Below, one piece after another: positions 45,925 through 57,780 of a DNA stretch of 64,000 nt (position 1 is the first letter of the stretch; every line of letters starts with the position of its first letter). Source of the DNA: an uncultured SAR116 cluster alpha proteobacterium (GTDB taxonomy: Bacteria > Pseudomonadota > Alphaproteobacteria > Puniceispirillales > Marisalimonadaceae); the NCBI GenBank assembly GCA_902625215.1, contig CACOAO010000010.1:1-64000 (forward strand). Direction: 5' to 3'. The notes under the pieces are model-generated. The model saw only the letters and a list, made by a program, of their open reading frames with translations. It had not been told where the DNA came from and searched no databases. A program made the translations under genes and the position numbers.

Positions 45925-47229
45925 ATGACTTTTTTTACTTTAAATAATAAGACTAATCTTTTTAGTATAATAACAGTTTTTCTATTTGTTCTAATCTCAT
46001 TTCCAGCTTTTGCCGATGTTAATAACGGTGACACTGCCTGGATTTTGACATCAACTGCTTTAGTATTATTAATGACTTTACCGGGTTTAGCTCTATTTTA
46101 TGCAGGACTGGTAAACTCTAAAAATGTTGTATCTGTATTAATGCAACACTTCTCCCTTGCTTGTGTAGTATCTGTTATTTGGGTAGTTGCAGGTTATAGT
46201 TTAGCTTTTACTGAGGGAAACGCTTGGATTGGTGGCCTTGGAAATATATTTATGAATTCAATTGAGTTAGAAACTCCATCTGGAAGTATACCTGAGAGTC
46301 TTTTTGCTACATTCCAAATGACATTTGCAATTATCACACCAGCACTAATGATAGGTGCATTTGTAGAGAGGATTAAGTTTTCAGCAATGCTCATCTTTTT
46401 AAGTCTTTGGGTTTTAATAGTGTATGCTCCCGTAACTCATTGGGTTTGGGGTGGTGGTATATTGTCATCCTGGGGAACAATGGACTTTGCCGGAGGTATT
46501 GTTGTACACGCTACAGCTGGTACTGCAGCTTTAGTTACTGCCTTAACACTTGGTAAAAGAAGAGGTTTTCCAAAATCCATTACCCCACCTCATAGTCCAA
46601 TATTGACTATGATAGGAGCTTCAATGTTATGGATTGGATGGTTCGGTTTTAACGCTGGCTCAGCTTTAAGTGCAGGCTCAGGCGCAGGCATGGCTATGTT
46701 AGTTACACATATATCTGCAGCTACTGCTTCATTAGTTTGGATGTTTATTGAATGGAAAAGATTTGGCAAACCATCTTTAATCGGAATTGTGACTGGGATG
46801 GTTGCTGGATTGGCCACTGTTACACCTGCTTCAGGTTACATAGGTGTGCCTGGTGGGTTAATTTTAGGATTTTTAGGGGGTCTGCTATGTTACCTGGCAG
46901 TCGATTACATTAGGGGTAAACTTCAAATAGATGATAGCCTTGATGTTTTTGCAGTTCATGGTGTAGGTGGTATTTTAGGAACATTACTTGTTGCATTTTT
47001 AGCAACATCAACATTCTCTGGATTAGGTCTTGCAGAAGGACAGACAGGTTTGTCACAATTTTTAATACAGCTTAAGGCAGTTGTTATTACTGTCATTTGG
47101 ACTTCTTTTTTTACATACTTGATTCTAAAACTCACATCTTTAGTTGTATCGTTGAGAGTAGACGAACAAGAAGAAATTGAGGGTTTAGACTTGCGTTCTC
47201 ATGGAGAAAAAGGATATCATTCAGATTAG
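45925..47229 (+). CDS. amtB: Ammonium transporter
   Basis: Trimeric inner-membrane ammonium channel of 434 residues from the preferred start. Signal-peptide-like helix ending in FPAFA, then eleven helices: GLALFYAGLVNSKNV, HWVWGGGILSSWG, VVHATAGTAAL with one pore His, and FAVHGVGGILG with the other. The open frame begins at 45895, but ATG at 45925 has GGGGGA five bases before and gives a normal signal peptide. glnK follows after 11 bases, the classical pair in which GlnK plugs the channel when nitrogen is ample. Confidence 0.96.
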   Translation: MTFFTLNNKTNLFSIITVFLFVLISFPAFADVNNGDTAWILTSTALVLLMTLPGLALFYAGLVNSKNVVSVLMQHFSLACVVSVIWVVAGYSLAFTEGNAWIGGLGNIFMNSIELETPSGSIPESLFATFQMTFAIITPALMIGAFVERIKFSAMLIFLSLWVLIVYAPVTHWVWGGGILSSWGTMDFAGGIVVHATAGTAALVTALTLGKRRGFPKSITPPHSPILTMIGASMLWIGWFGFNAGSALSAGSGAGMAMLVTHISAATASLVWMFIEWKRFGKPSLIGIVTGMVAGLATVTPASGYIGVPGGLILGFLGGLLCYLAVDYIRGKLQIDDSLDVFAVHGVGGILGTLLVAFLATSTFSGLGLAEGQTGLSQFLIQLKAVVITVIWTSFFTYLILKLTSLVVSLRVDEQEEIEGLDLRSHGEKGYHSD

Positions 47230-47240
47230 GAGATTTCGTC

Positions 47241-47579
47241 ATGAAATACTTTATTGCAATAATAAAACCTTTTAAGCTAGATGATGTTAGGAATGCCTTA
47301 ACTGAGATTGGTGTCGAGGGTTTAACTGCATCTGAAGTTCGAGGATTTGGAAGACAAAGAGGACAAACTGAAATTTATAGAGGAGCAGAATATAGTGTAT
47401 CATTTGTTCCTAAAATTAAAATAGAGATTGCAGTTACTGACGAAATGAAAGACGCTGTTCATGAAGCTCTACTTCAAAGTGCTTGTACAGGACAAATTGG
47501 AGATGGTAAAATTTTTGTCTTAGATCTTCATAGTGCTACAAGAATCAGAACAGGTGAAACTGAAAATAATGCCCTTTAA
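47241..47579 (+). CDS. glnK: Nitrogen regulatory protein PII, GlnK type
   Basis: A 112-residue PII paralogue. [19 protein letters not shown] opens it, the T-loop GRQRGQTEIYRGAEY has the uridylylation Tyr, and GDGKIFVLDL then RIRTGE bind ATP. Being 11 bases after amtB it should be the PII that inserts its T-loop into AmtB. AGGAG precedes the ATG. It converges with queG, five bases from that stop. Confidence 0.96.
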   Translation: MKYFIAIIKPFKLDDVRNALTEIGVEGLTASEVRGFGRQRGQTEIYRGAEYSVSFVPKIKIEIAVTDEMKDAVHEALLQSACTGQIGDGKIFVLDLHSATRIRTGETENNAL

Positions 47580-47584
47580 TTCAC

Positions 47585-48709
47585 TTAAAGATACCATTCA
47601 GCTAATACATTATTATTTTTTTCAAAACTTAAATGCTTTTTTTGTATCCTTTTAAGGTTATTTTTATTATCTAGTTGCTGCAATGCCCATATAGCTGCTC
47701 CTCTAACCAAAAAAGATTGATCTTTTATTAACAAATTCTCTAGTGAAGATATTAATTCTTTATTTTTACTGTTACCTGCAGCAATGCAACAATTCCTTAA
47801 AAACCTGTCCCTCCCTATTCTTTTTATTGGTGACCCTGCAAATTTTTTTCTAAATTGTTGATCAGAAAGCTTTAATAATTCATTTAAATTAAAATTATAT
47901 ATATTGTCGTTAAATTTAATTTCTTTTGTAACCTTTGCATACTTGTTCCAAGGACAAATCGCTAAACAATCATCACACCCAAATATTCTATTACCAATAG
48001 CTGTTCTAAATTTTTTTGGTATAGCATTTTTGTGCTCAATAGTTAAATATGATATGCACTTTGAAGCGTCTAACTTATTTTTTCCATAAAATGCATCTGT
48101 AGGGCAAATATCAAGACATTTAGTACAAGAACCACAATAATTTTTTTCTTGTGAATCATATTCAAACGAATGATTGACAAGAATAACCCCTAAAAATAAC
48201 CAAGATCCAAAATCCCTTGAAACTAAATTTGTGTGCTTTCCTTGCCATCCTAAACCAGACTTTTCTGCTAAAGGTTTTTCCATTAAAGGAGCTGTATCAA
48301 CAAAAACTTTGATTTTTATTTTTTTTGTTTTTTGTAATTTAGAAATTAATTTACTTGAAAATAACTTAAGCCTACCTTTTATCAATTTATGATAATCTTT
48401 TCCTTGAGCATATACTGAGATATTACCCAAATTTTTTTTATTTATTTTTTCTAAAGGATTATTTTTAGGTCCATAATTCAAACCAAGTATAATTGCAGAT
48501 TTTGCTTCTTCCCATAAATTTAATGGTGATCTTCTTCTTTCATAACTATCCGCAAGCCAGTTCATTTCTCCATGAAAGCCTAAATCAATAAATTCTTTCA
48601 GTCTTGAATCAGTATTTATAGGTAATTTAGTATCTGTAATTTTACAAACATCAAATTTAAACTCTTTAGCTAAGTCTTGAATTATTTTTTTGTCATCAAA
48701 TTTATACAT
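47585..48709 (-). CDS. queG: Epoxyqueuosine reductase
   Basis: Last enzyme of queuosine synthesis in tRNA, 374 residues, using cobalamin and two Fe4S4 clusters. CGSCTKCLDICPTDAF and CDDCLAICPWNKYAK are the ferredoxin-like cluster motifs; LSDQQFRKKFAGSPIKRIGR precedes the C-terminal HEAT-like part (RNCCIAAGNSKN, VRGAAIWAL). The need for B12 links it to the riboswitch-controlled corrinoid uptake at 8360-11205. It is downstream of tgt and queA on the same strand. Confidence 0.94.
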   Translation of the reverse strand: MYKFDDKKIIQDLAKEFKFDVCKITDTKLPINTDSRLKEFIDLGFHGEMNWLADSYERRRSPLNLWEEAKSAIILGLNYGPKNNPLEKINKKNLGNISVYAQGKDYHKLIKGRLKLFSSKLISKLQKTKKIKIKVFVDTAPLMEKPLAEKSGLGWQGKHTNLVSRDFGSWLFLGVILVNHSFEYDSQEKNYCGSCTKCLDICPTDAFYGKNKLDASKCISYLTIEHKNAIPKKFRTAIGNRIFGCDDCLAICPWNKYAKVTKEIKFNDNIYNFNLNELLKLSDQQFRKKFAGSPIKRIGRDRFLRNCCIAAGNSKNKELISSLENLLIKDQSFLVRGAAIWALQQLDNKNNLKRIQKKHLSFEKNNNVLAEWYL

Positions 48710-48735
48710 ATTATAAACAATAGTTATTATTCATG

Positions 48736-50897
<2,162 letters not shown>

Positions 50898-50913
50898 TTT
50901 TGGTACCATGCGT

Positions 50914-51849
50914 TTATTCAAAAATCTGAATAACACCCACTACTTCATTAATTGGATTTTTTACTATTAAACACTGAACTTTTGCTTCTCTCATTCTCTT
51001 TTCTGCAACTTGTAAATTGTCACTTTCCAGTGCAGTTAATGGATTTGAATTCATTAAATCTTTTGCTTTCAATGCAGCAAAATTATTGTTATCAATTAAC
51101 GCTCTTCTTATATCACCATCTGTTATCACACCCTTTAATTCTTCTTTTGTGCCAACTATAGCAAGACCAAGACGACCTTCAGTCATTTTAACTAACACAT
51201 CTTGCACTATGGAATTTTGATCAATAAATGGTAAATTATTCTGCTTCATTTCGTCTTTTACACTTGATAACAATCTTCTACCAAGAGATCCACCAGGATG
51301 AGTTAATGCGAAATCTTCTTGTTTGAAGTTTTTTAATTCCATTAATGAAACAGCTAAAGCATCACCTAAAACCATCGTAATCATTGTTGATGTTGTAGGT
51401 GCTAAATTTAATGGGCATGCCTCTCTATCAACTGAAGTATCCAAGACTATGTCAGATTTAAAAGCTAAAGTTGAGTTTTTTACACCAGTTAATCCAATTA
51501 TAGTTACATCAAGTCTTTTTAATGCAGGGATCAATGAAATTATTTCATCTGTTTCACCGGAATAAGAGATTAGAAGAACAACAGATTGTTTTTGAACTTT
51601 ACCTAGATCTCCATGGATAGCCTCAGCTGGATGGAGAAAAATACTTGGTGTTCCTGTAGATGCAAGGGTAGAGGATATTTTTCTTCCAACAAGTCCTGAT
51701 TTTCCCATCCCACAAATAATAATATGTGTGGACGAATTATTCATAAAATCAACTGCTTTGGAAAACTCATTTCCAAGCATTTTTTCAAATCTTTCAATAC
51801 CAAGCTTATAAGTTTTAGTTAAACTTAATGCTGTTTCTATTGCTTTCAT
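50914..51849 (-). CDS. kdsD: KpsF/GutQ-type arabinose-5-phosphate isomerase
   Basis: Interconverts ribulose 5-phosphate and arabinose 5-phosphate for KDO in lipopolysaccharide. An N-terminal SIS domain (IICGMGKSGLVGRKISSTLAS, LISYSGETDEIISLIP, LAPTTSTMITMVLGDAL) is followed by two CBS domains (about 205-310). The start at 51849 is chosen over the Met codon at 51861 because GGTGA lies just before it and it fits the family. It is divergent from nadK. GutQ-like sugar-phosphate isomerases are the alternative. Confidence 0.9.
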   Translation of the reverse strand: MKAIETALSLTKTYKLGIERFEKMLGNEFSKAVDFMNNSSTHIIICGMGKSGLVGRKISSTLASTGTPSIFLHPAEAIHGDLGKVQKQSVVLLISYSGETDEIISLIPALKRLDVTIIGLTGVKNSTLAFKSDIVLDTSVDREACPLNLAPTTSTMITMVLGDALAVSLMELKNFKQEDFALTHPGGSLGRRLLSSVKDEMKQNNLPFIDQNSIVQDVLVKMTEGRLGLAIVGTKEELKGVITDGDIRRALIDNNNFAALKAKDLMNSNPLTALESDNLQVAEKRMREAKVQCLIVKNPINEVVGVIQIFE

Positions 51850-51920
51850 ATAAATCACCAATTAATATGGTTATGTTTTAACTTGAAATTATTTAAAATA
51901 CCACAAAAAGGGAAAAAATT

Positions 51921-52682
51921 TTGAAGATTCACTTCAGTATTGCTAAAAATAAAAAAGCTAAACTAGTCTCCAATGAATTACTAAAATTATATGGACAAGA
52001 AGAAGTTTCGAAAGCTGAAGTTATTGTAGCCGTAGGTGGGGATGGTGCCATGTTAGCTGCGATGCGTGAAAGTATATTATATGGCATTCCAGTTTTTGGT
52101 TTGAATAGAGGTAATATTGGTTTTTTGATGAATCAATATGATAAATTTAACCTGATAGATAGATTAAAAGAAGCTAATGAGATAATTGTTCACCCTCTTG
52201 AAATGCTAGCTTTAGATACAAAAAATCAAAAATATAAAGAACTTGCTATTAATGAAGTAGCAATATTTAGAAGAACACATCAAAGTGCTATAATTTCAAT
52301 TAAAATAGATAATACAGAAAGATTAAATGAGTTAACGTGTGACGGTGTTATGGTTGCAACACCAGTTGGTTCAACAGCATATAATCTGTCTGCTCATGGT
52401 CCAATATTACCAATTGGATCAGAAATCTTGGCTCTTACGCCAATAAGTCCTTTCAGACCAAGAAGATGGAGAGGAGCATTAATCAAAAATAATTCAATAA
52501 TTGAGTTTAACGTTATTAATCCAAAAATGAGACCTGTAAGTGCAAGTGCTGACGCCTTTGAAGTTAAAAATATAACAAAAGTTTCTATTTCTCAAAAACA
52601 TGACATAAATCTTCGAATACTATACGACAAGACTAACAGTATGGAGGATAAATACTTAAAAGAGCAATTTTCTATAGGATGA
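51921..52682 (+). CDS. nadK: NAD kinase
   Basis: Makes NADP+ from NAD+, 253 residues. VAVGGDGAMLAAMRE is the GGDG motif, LNRGNIGFLMNQY follows, and the second domain has NEVAIFRR, LTCDGVMVATPVGSTAYNLS and LTPISPFRPRRW. It starts with TTG (51921-51923) after AGGGA; no in-frame ATG fits. It converges with the Atm1-type transporter, two bases between the stops. Confidence 0.95.
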   Translation: MKIHFSIAKNKKAKLVSNELLKLYGQEEVSKAEVIVAVGGDGAMLAAMRESILYGIPVFGLNRGNIGFLMNQYDKFNLIDRLKEANEIIVHPLEMLALDTKNQKYKELAINEVAIFRRTHQSAIISIKIDNTERLNELTCDGVMVATPVGSTAYNLSAHGPILPIGSEILALTPISPFRPRRWRGALIKNNSIIEFNVINPKMRPVSASADAFEVKNITKVSISQKHDINLRILYDKTNSMEDKYLKEQFSIG

Positions 52683-52684
52683 TC

Positions 52685-54481
52685 TCAATTTAGGTTTTCT
52701 TGTTGTCTGATCCACATTTCAGCATAAAGTTTATTTTTGTTAATGAGTTCTTGATGTGTGCCAATCTCAATAACCCTTCCACTTTCTAATACTATTATTT
52801 TGTCAGCATCAATAATTGTTGATAAACGATGGGCTATTACAAGAGTAGTGTTTGAACTAGATAATTTTTTAAGAGATCTTTCAATTGATTTTTCCGTTTT
52901 TGTATCTAATGCGGATGTCGCTTCATCAAAAACAAATATTTTTGGTTTCTTTAAAAGAGCTCTTGCAATAGCAACTCTTTGCTTTTCTCCTCCAGAGAGT
53001 TTTAAGCCCCTTTCACCAACTAAAGTATCATATCCTAGTTCTAAATTTGAAATAAATTTATCTATTGAAGAGAGTTTTGCTGCATTTATAATTTCTTTCA
53101 TAGTAGAATTAGGTTTTGAATAAGCAATATTATATTTAATAGTATCATTAAACAGAACCGTATCTTGCGGAACCATTCCTATATTTAATCTTAAAGAATT
53201 TTGAGTTACATCATTAATCGATTGATTATCTATGAGAATTTCACCGGAAGATGGATCATAAAATCTAAATAAAAGCTTTGATATCGTAGATTTACCAGCT
53301 CCAGTTGGACCAACTATAGCTACTTTTTCGCCTGGGTTTACTGTAAAATTTAAATCCCTCAAAATGACACGATTACCATATGAAAAATTTACATTTTTGA
53401 ACTCAATTTTACCATTTTCAACTACTAATTTGTAAGCTCTTTCTTTATCAATTATGTCAGGCGTTTCATCTACCAAAGCAAACATTCTACCAATATCTAA
53501 TAATGATTGTCTAATTTCTCTATAAACAAAACCTAAGAAGTTTAATGGTAAATATAATTGTAATAAAAAGGTGTTGACGACCACAAAATCTCCTACAGAC
53601 ATTTTCCCTTTAGCAATATCTTCACCAGCTAAACCCATTACTAAAAATAATCCTAATGCTATTATTGCACCTTGGCCTATATTTACTATTGAAAGTGAAG
53701 CTCTAGCTTTTACAGCAGAATCCTCATAGGATTTCATAGCTATATTATATCTATCAACTTCTATTTTTTCTGCATTAAAATATTTAACGGTTTCATAGTT
53801 CAATAAACTGTCTACAGCTTTAGTTGATGCATTTTCATCAGCTAAATTCATCCTTTTTCTAATTTCAATTCGCCATTCAGTTACTTTAATGGTGTAAACT
53901 ATATAAATTATTACTGTCATAATTGTAATGAAAGAGTAAATAAAACCAAAAGTTACCCATAGAACAATACCAACAGTTATTAACTCAATCACAACAGGAA
54001 CTATTTCAAAAATACTATACCTTAATAGAAGTTCAACGCCTTTTGCACCTCTGTCTATTGATCTTGTTAACCCTCCAGTTTGCCTGTTTAGATGAAAACT
54101 TAGTGACAAATTATGTAAGTGTTTAAATGCTTTTAAAGCAGCTCCTCTTACAGCTCTTTGAGCCACTCTTGCAAAAACAAATTCTTTAGCTTCATCAAAA
54201 AAAACTTGTCCTAATCTTGCTAACGCATATGCTCCTATGACAAACCAAAGTAAGCTTAAATTTATAGAGGTTTTTTCGGAAACTAAATCAACTGCTTTAC
54301 CGTATAAAAATGGGGTATAAACACTCACAAGTGTTGCTAGTATAAGGAATATCAAAGCTAAAGCTATTCTAATAGGCATTTCTTTACTGCCTTTTGGAAC
54401 AACAAATCTTAACAATTCATTCAATGTTTTTAGTGGTGTTAAAATTTTATCGTTTGAAGAAAATGCTTCAGCATTTTTCAT
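52685..54481 (-). CDS. Atm1-type ABC exporter (fused membrane and ATPase domains)
   Basis: A 598-residue half-transporter that dimerises. Six helices (about 35-330) with the Atm1/ABCB7-like stretch LSFHLNRQTGGLTRSIDRG, which helps bind glutathione, then the ATPase: GPTGAGKSTISKLL (Walker A), LSGGEKQRVAIARA (signature), IFVFDEATSALD (Walker B) and the switch His in VIAHRLS. Atm1 proteins export glutathione-linked sulfur or metal adducts and protect Fe-S assembly. Position directly after the suf genes supports that role. Peptide or lipid export is less likely. Confidence 0.88.
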   Translation of the reverse strand: MKNAEAFSSNDKILTPLKTLNELLRFVVPKGSKEMPIRIALALIFLILATLVSVYTPFLYGKAVDLVSEKTSINLSLLWFVIGAYALARLGQVFFDEAKEFVFARVAQRAVRGAALKAFKHLHNLSLSFHLNRQTGGLTRSIDRGAKGVELLLRYSIFEIVPVVIELITVGIVLWVTFGFIYSFITIMTVIIYIVYTIKVTEWRIEIRKRMNLADENASTKAVDSLLNYETVKYFNAEKIEVDRYNIAMKSYEDSAVKARASLSIVNIGQGAIIALGLFLVMGLAGEDIAKGKMSVGDFVVVNTFLLQLYLPLNFLGFVYREIRQSLLDIGRMFALVDETPDIIDKERAYKLVVENGKIEFKNVNFSYGNRVILRDLNFTVNPGEKVAIVGPTGAGKSTISKLLFRFYDPSSGEILIDNQSINDVTQNSLRLNIGMVPQDTVLFNDTIKYNIAYSKPNSTMKEIINAAKLSSIDKFISNLELGYDTLVGERGLKLSGGEKQRVAIARALLKKPKIFVFDEATSALDTKTEKSIERSLKKLSSSNTTLVIAHRLSTIIDADKIIVLESGRVIEIGTHQELINKNKLYAEMWIRQQENLN

Positions 54482-54508
54482 TTCTATTCCTAATAAACTA
54501 TGAATATT

Positions 54509-54856
54509 TTAAGCTACCGTAAAACTTTCACCACAACCACAGCGTGCTATTTCATTTGGGTTATTAAACTCAAAACCTGAACTAAATTTTTGCTCTTTAT
54601 AATCCATCTCAGATCCTATCAAAAACATTATTGCGGCTGGATCAATACAAATAGTAATACCTTTTGATATAATTTTCTCTTCAAATGGTTTAATTTCTTT
54701 GGCATATTCCACATTGTATTTCATCCCAGAACAACCAGCTGTCTTAATTCCAATTCTGAGACCAATAACTTCTGAGTCTGCCTTACTTATTAAGTCTTTG
54801 ACTCTATTAGCAGCTGCATCTGTTAGGGTTAATAAAGGTTTTTTTTCATTATTCAT
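54509..54856 (-). CDS. sufA: A-type Fe-S carrier (IscA/SufA/ErpA)
   Basis: A 115-residue protein that carries Fe-S clusters from the SUF scaffold to targets. LTDAAANRVKDLI opens the fold; the three cluster Cys are in AGCSGMKYNVEY and RCGCGESF. An insertion-free length and place after sufT suggest the suf-linked carrier, though ErpA-type function cannot be excluded and the symbol is by position. It lies between sufT (18-base gap) and the Atm1-type gene. Confidence 0.88.
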   Translation of the reverse strand: MNNEKKPLLTLTDAAANRVKDLISKADSEVIGLRIGIKTAGCSGMKYNVEYAKEIKPFEEKIISKGITICIDPAAIMFLIGSEMDYKEQKFSSGFEFNNPNEIARCGCGESFTVA

Positions 54857-54874
54857 TTAAAGGTTCCAAGAGAA

Positions 54875-55291
54875 TTAATAAATATCAAGTGCCAACTTTG
54901 CATCTTCACTCATTTTATCCTTAGTCCATGCAGGTTCCCAAACAAGCTCTACCTCAATTAAGCCAACATTTGGGATTTTTGCAAGTGTATTCGCAACTTG
55001 TCCTGGCATTTCTCCAGCTACAGGACAACCAGGAGCAGTAAGAGACATTTTAATTTTTAAATCATTTTTATCAATTAACCTGATATCATAAATAAGTCCT
55101 AAATCATAAATATTTACTGGCAATTCTGGATCATATATGGTTTTAAGGCTTTCAACTACTTCACTTTTATTAATTAATTTAGTAGATATATTATTTTTTT
55201 TACCAGCTTTTGCAATAAAAGGTGCATGAGGATCAGGGGAAGGGTGATGAGGCATAAAAGCCGATAATGGAAGTTTGTCATTACTATTCAT
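54875..55291 (-). CDS. sufT: SufT-like Fe-S maturation protein (MIP18/DUF59)
   Basis: A 138-residue protein. The N-terminal 45 residues are a poorly ordered Pro/His-rich extension (AFMPHHPSPDPHAPF); the rest is a MIP18 domain: LKTIYDPELPVNIYDLGLIYDI, then LTAPGCPVAGEMPGQVA with the conserved Cys, and VWEPAWTKDKM. SufT helps mature Fe-S proteins, especially at high demand. ATG at 55291 is preferred (GGTG before it); the frame extends to a TTG at 55303 overlapping sufS. Confidence 0.9.
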   Translation of the reverse strand: MNSNDKLPLSAFMPHHPSPDPHAPFIAKAGKKNNISTKLINKSEVVESLKTIYDPELPVNIYDLGLIYDIRLIDKNDLKIKMSLTAPGCPVAGEMPGQVANTLAKIPNVGLIEVELVWEPAWTKDKMSEDAKLALDIY

Positions 55292-55292
55292 A

Positions 55293-56516
55293 TTAAACAC
55301 CAAATATTTTTTTTACTTTTGTAAGTGAATTTGCTAGCTGATCAAAATCTTTTTTAGTTGAATAGGCTCCTACCGATGCTCTAGTAGTTGAAACTAATTT
55401 AAAAGCATCCATTAAAGGTTGTGCACAATGATGTCCTGCTCTAACTGCAATCCCTTCTCTATCAATAATAGTAGCTATATCATGTGGATGAGCACAATCC
55501 ATTGTAAAAGATACAACACCTGTTTTATTTGGAGCTTTACCAAATACACTTACACCGTCAATTGAGTCGAGTAAAGAAGTGCCATATTCAATAATTTTTT
55601 TTTCATGACAACCTATTTCTTCAATTCCGATTTCATTAACCCAATCAATTGCCTCTCCCAAAGCAATTGCTTCAACAATTGGTGGTGTTCCAGCTTCAAA
55701 TCTTAAAGGAGGATCAGCATATGTAGATTTTTGGATTTTTACAATATCTATCATGTCACCACCACCTAAGAATGGTGGCATCTTATCTAACAATTTATAT
55801 TTCCCAAACAAAATTCCTATACCAGTAGGACCATATAATTTATGTCCTGAAAAACAGTAAAAATCACAATCCAAATCAATTACATCAACTTTTTCATGGA
55901 TAATACCCTGGCATCCATCTACTACGCTTATTGCTCCACATTCTTTAGCTACTTTGCAGATTTCTTTCACAGGGAAAGTAGTACCTAAAACATTGGAAAC
56001 ATGAGGAAAAGCAATAATTTTAGTTTTATCAGTGACTAAATCTCTTATAATTTCTGGATTAAATTCTGAGTTTGGATCGACATGTGCAGCTTTTATTTTA
56101 ACATTTTTTTGTTCAGCAATAATTTGCCATGGTACTATATTGGCATGATGTTCTGCTATAGTAATAATTATTTCGTCGCCGGCTGATAAATTGTTCATTC
56201 CCCAACTATATGCCACAAGATTTAATGCTGCAGTAGCACCAGATGTAAAAATTACTTCATTTTCAGAACAATTTATAAATTTAGCCACTTTAATTCTTGA
56301 ACGTTCATAGTTGGCGGTTGCTTCTTCTGACAACTTGTGAAGACCTCTGTGAACATTAGAATAATTAAAGGAATAACTTTTGCTAATAGCATCTAACACT
56401 CTTTTAGGTTTTTGCATAGATGCAGCGGAGTCAAGATAAACTAGTTTTTTATCCCAAACTTTCCTTTGAAGAGCTGGAAATTGATCTTTAATAAATTTTG
56501 TGTCATATATTTTCAT
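55293..56516 (-). CDS. sufS: Cysteine desulfurase SufS
   Basis: PLP enzyme that takes sulfur from cysteine and passes it to the SUF scaffold; 407 residues. YLDSAASMQKP, SEVIFTSGATAALNLVA-like ENEVIFTSGATAALN, ITIAEHHANIVPW, FSGHKLYGPTGIG with the Schiff-base Lys, and RAGHHCAQPLM with the persulfide Cys are visible. It follows sufD by four bases. SufE or SufU, the usual sulfur partner, is not encoded in the window. Confidence 0.96.
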   Translation of the reverse strand: MKIYDTKFIKDQFPALQRKVWDKKLVYLDSAASMQKPKRVLDAISKSYSFNYSNVHRGLHKLSEEATANYERSRIKVAKFINCSENEVIFTSGATAALNLVAYSWGMNNLSAGDEIIITIAEHHANIVPWQIIAEQKNVKIKAAHVDPNSEFNPEIIRDLVTDKTKIIAFPHVSNVLGTTFPVKEICKVAKECGAISVVDGCQGIIHEKVDVIDLDCDFYCFSGHKLYGPTGIGILFGKYKLLDKMPPFLGGGDMIDIVKIQKSTYADPPLRFEAGTPPIVEAIALGEAIDWVNEIGIEEIGCHEKKIIEYGTSLLDSIDGVSVFGKAPNKTGVVSFTMDCAHPHDIATIIDREGIAVRAGHHCAQPLMDAFKLVSTTRASVGAYSTKKDFDQLANSLTKVKKIFGV

Positions 56517-56520
56517 ATAA

Positions 56521-57780
56521 TTATATTTCTTTACTAATAATTTCTGATAAAGCTAACTCGGCTTCTTCAAAAACAAAATTTTGTACAGATTCTTCAACTG
56601 ACTCATTAATAATATCATTAAGAAAAGCAGTTATAAGTATTTGTTTTGCTTTTTTTTCTAGAATGCCTCTACTTTTGAGATAAAACAGTTGCTCATCGTC
56701 TATCTCTCCCACAGTTGCACCGTGTGCACAAATAACATCATCAGCATAAATTTCAAGCTCAGGTTTTGCATTCGCGATTGCATTTTCTGATAATAGAATA
56801 GCCCTACTCATTTGTTGTCCGTCAGTTTTCTGTGCATCTGGCGCCACCCTAACTTTTCCTTGAAAAACACCTGTAGATTTCCCCCCTAATACACCTCTAA
56901 CAATTTGTTTTGAAGTACAGTTGGGTACGTCATGATAGATAGCTGTTGTTAGGTCATGGTGTTGATTTTTAGAAGACAAATATACTCCATTGAGATTTAG
57001 ACTACAGTTTTCTCCCTTAAGATAAGCATGTGTTTCTGAGCGTGTAAACAATCCACCTTTAATAAGAGAAAAAGAGTTATAATTAGATTTATCTGATAAA
57101 AAAGTACAATTAGCTGACAAATTATAAGATTGTTGATTATCATTAAAAATTTTCAATGAATTCATTGAGGCATTTTGTTTTAGTTCAACTAATTGTAAAG
57201 GCATGATAAGAGAACTTAAATGGTTAAATCGTTCAATGATTGTTATACTACTGTTGTCTTTCAACTCTATATACAAAGCTGGATGAACAGATAAGTTTTC
57301 GTCTCCACCTTCATAAATTATTTCAAAAAAACCTCCTATACTTATATTTTTTTCAATTGTTAATTTTACTATTGAAGGGGTACATGAAAATGAAACATTT
57401 GTCGAGGGATGATCCTTCAAGTTACTATCTTTAAATTTATGAAAGCAAGTAAGTGAATCCTCCTCTCCTAAAATATCCAAAGACGAGCCTGGTGGTAATT
57501 TTGACGATAAATCTTCTCTAAGAGCACCATCTACAAATCTTATTATTGTAGAACCTGTAAACTTTGACACTGAAGAAACTTTTTTTTTGGAATTAGGTAT
57601 TATTGGAGTTATTTCTTTTCTAGACAAAACACCTAATCTACTTAATCTCCAAGTTTCTTCACGAGGACTGGGCCAACTATTGAAATCATTTGATGCTAAT
57701 TTTCTAAAACTGTTTTCTTCAAATTGACTAACATAATCTTTTACAGAAGTTATATATTTATCTTTAGCGTTATGCAGCAT
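56521..57780 (-). CDS. sufD: Fe-S assembly protein SufD
   Basis: Scaffold subunit that pairs with SufB, 419 residues. The N-terminal helical part (FNSWPSPREETWRLSRL) matches the family; the right-handed beta-helix core follows, with RGVLGGKSTGVFQGKVRVA and QKTDGQQMSRAILLS, and CAHGATVGEIDDEQLFYL carries the conserved His. It begins 11 bases inside sufC, so the two are translationally coupled. Confidence 0.94.
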   Translation of the reverse strand: MLHNAKDKYITSVKDYVSQFEENSFRKLASNDFNSWPSPREETWRLSRLGVLSRKEITPIIPNSKKKVSSVSKFTGSTIIRFVDGALREDLSSKLPPGSSLDILGEEDSLTCFHKFKDSNLKDHPSTNVSFSCTPSIVKLTIEKNISIGGFFEIIYEGGDENLSVHPALYIELKDNSSITIIERFNHLSSLIMPLQLVELKQNASMNSLKIFNDNQQSYNLSANCTFLSDKSNYNSFSLIKGGLFTRSETHAYLKGENCSLNLNGVYLSSKNQHHDLTTAIYHDVPNCTSKQIVRGVLGGKSTGVFQGKVRVAPDAQKTDGQQMSRAILLSENAIANAKPELEIYADDVICAHGATVGEIDDEQLFYLKSRGILEKKAKQILITAFLNDIINESVEESVQNFVFEEAELALSEIISKEI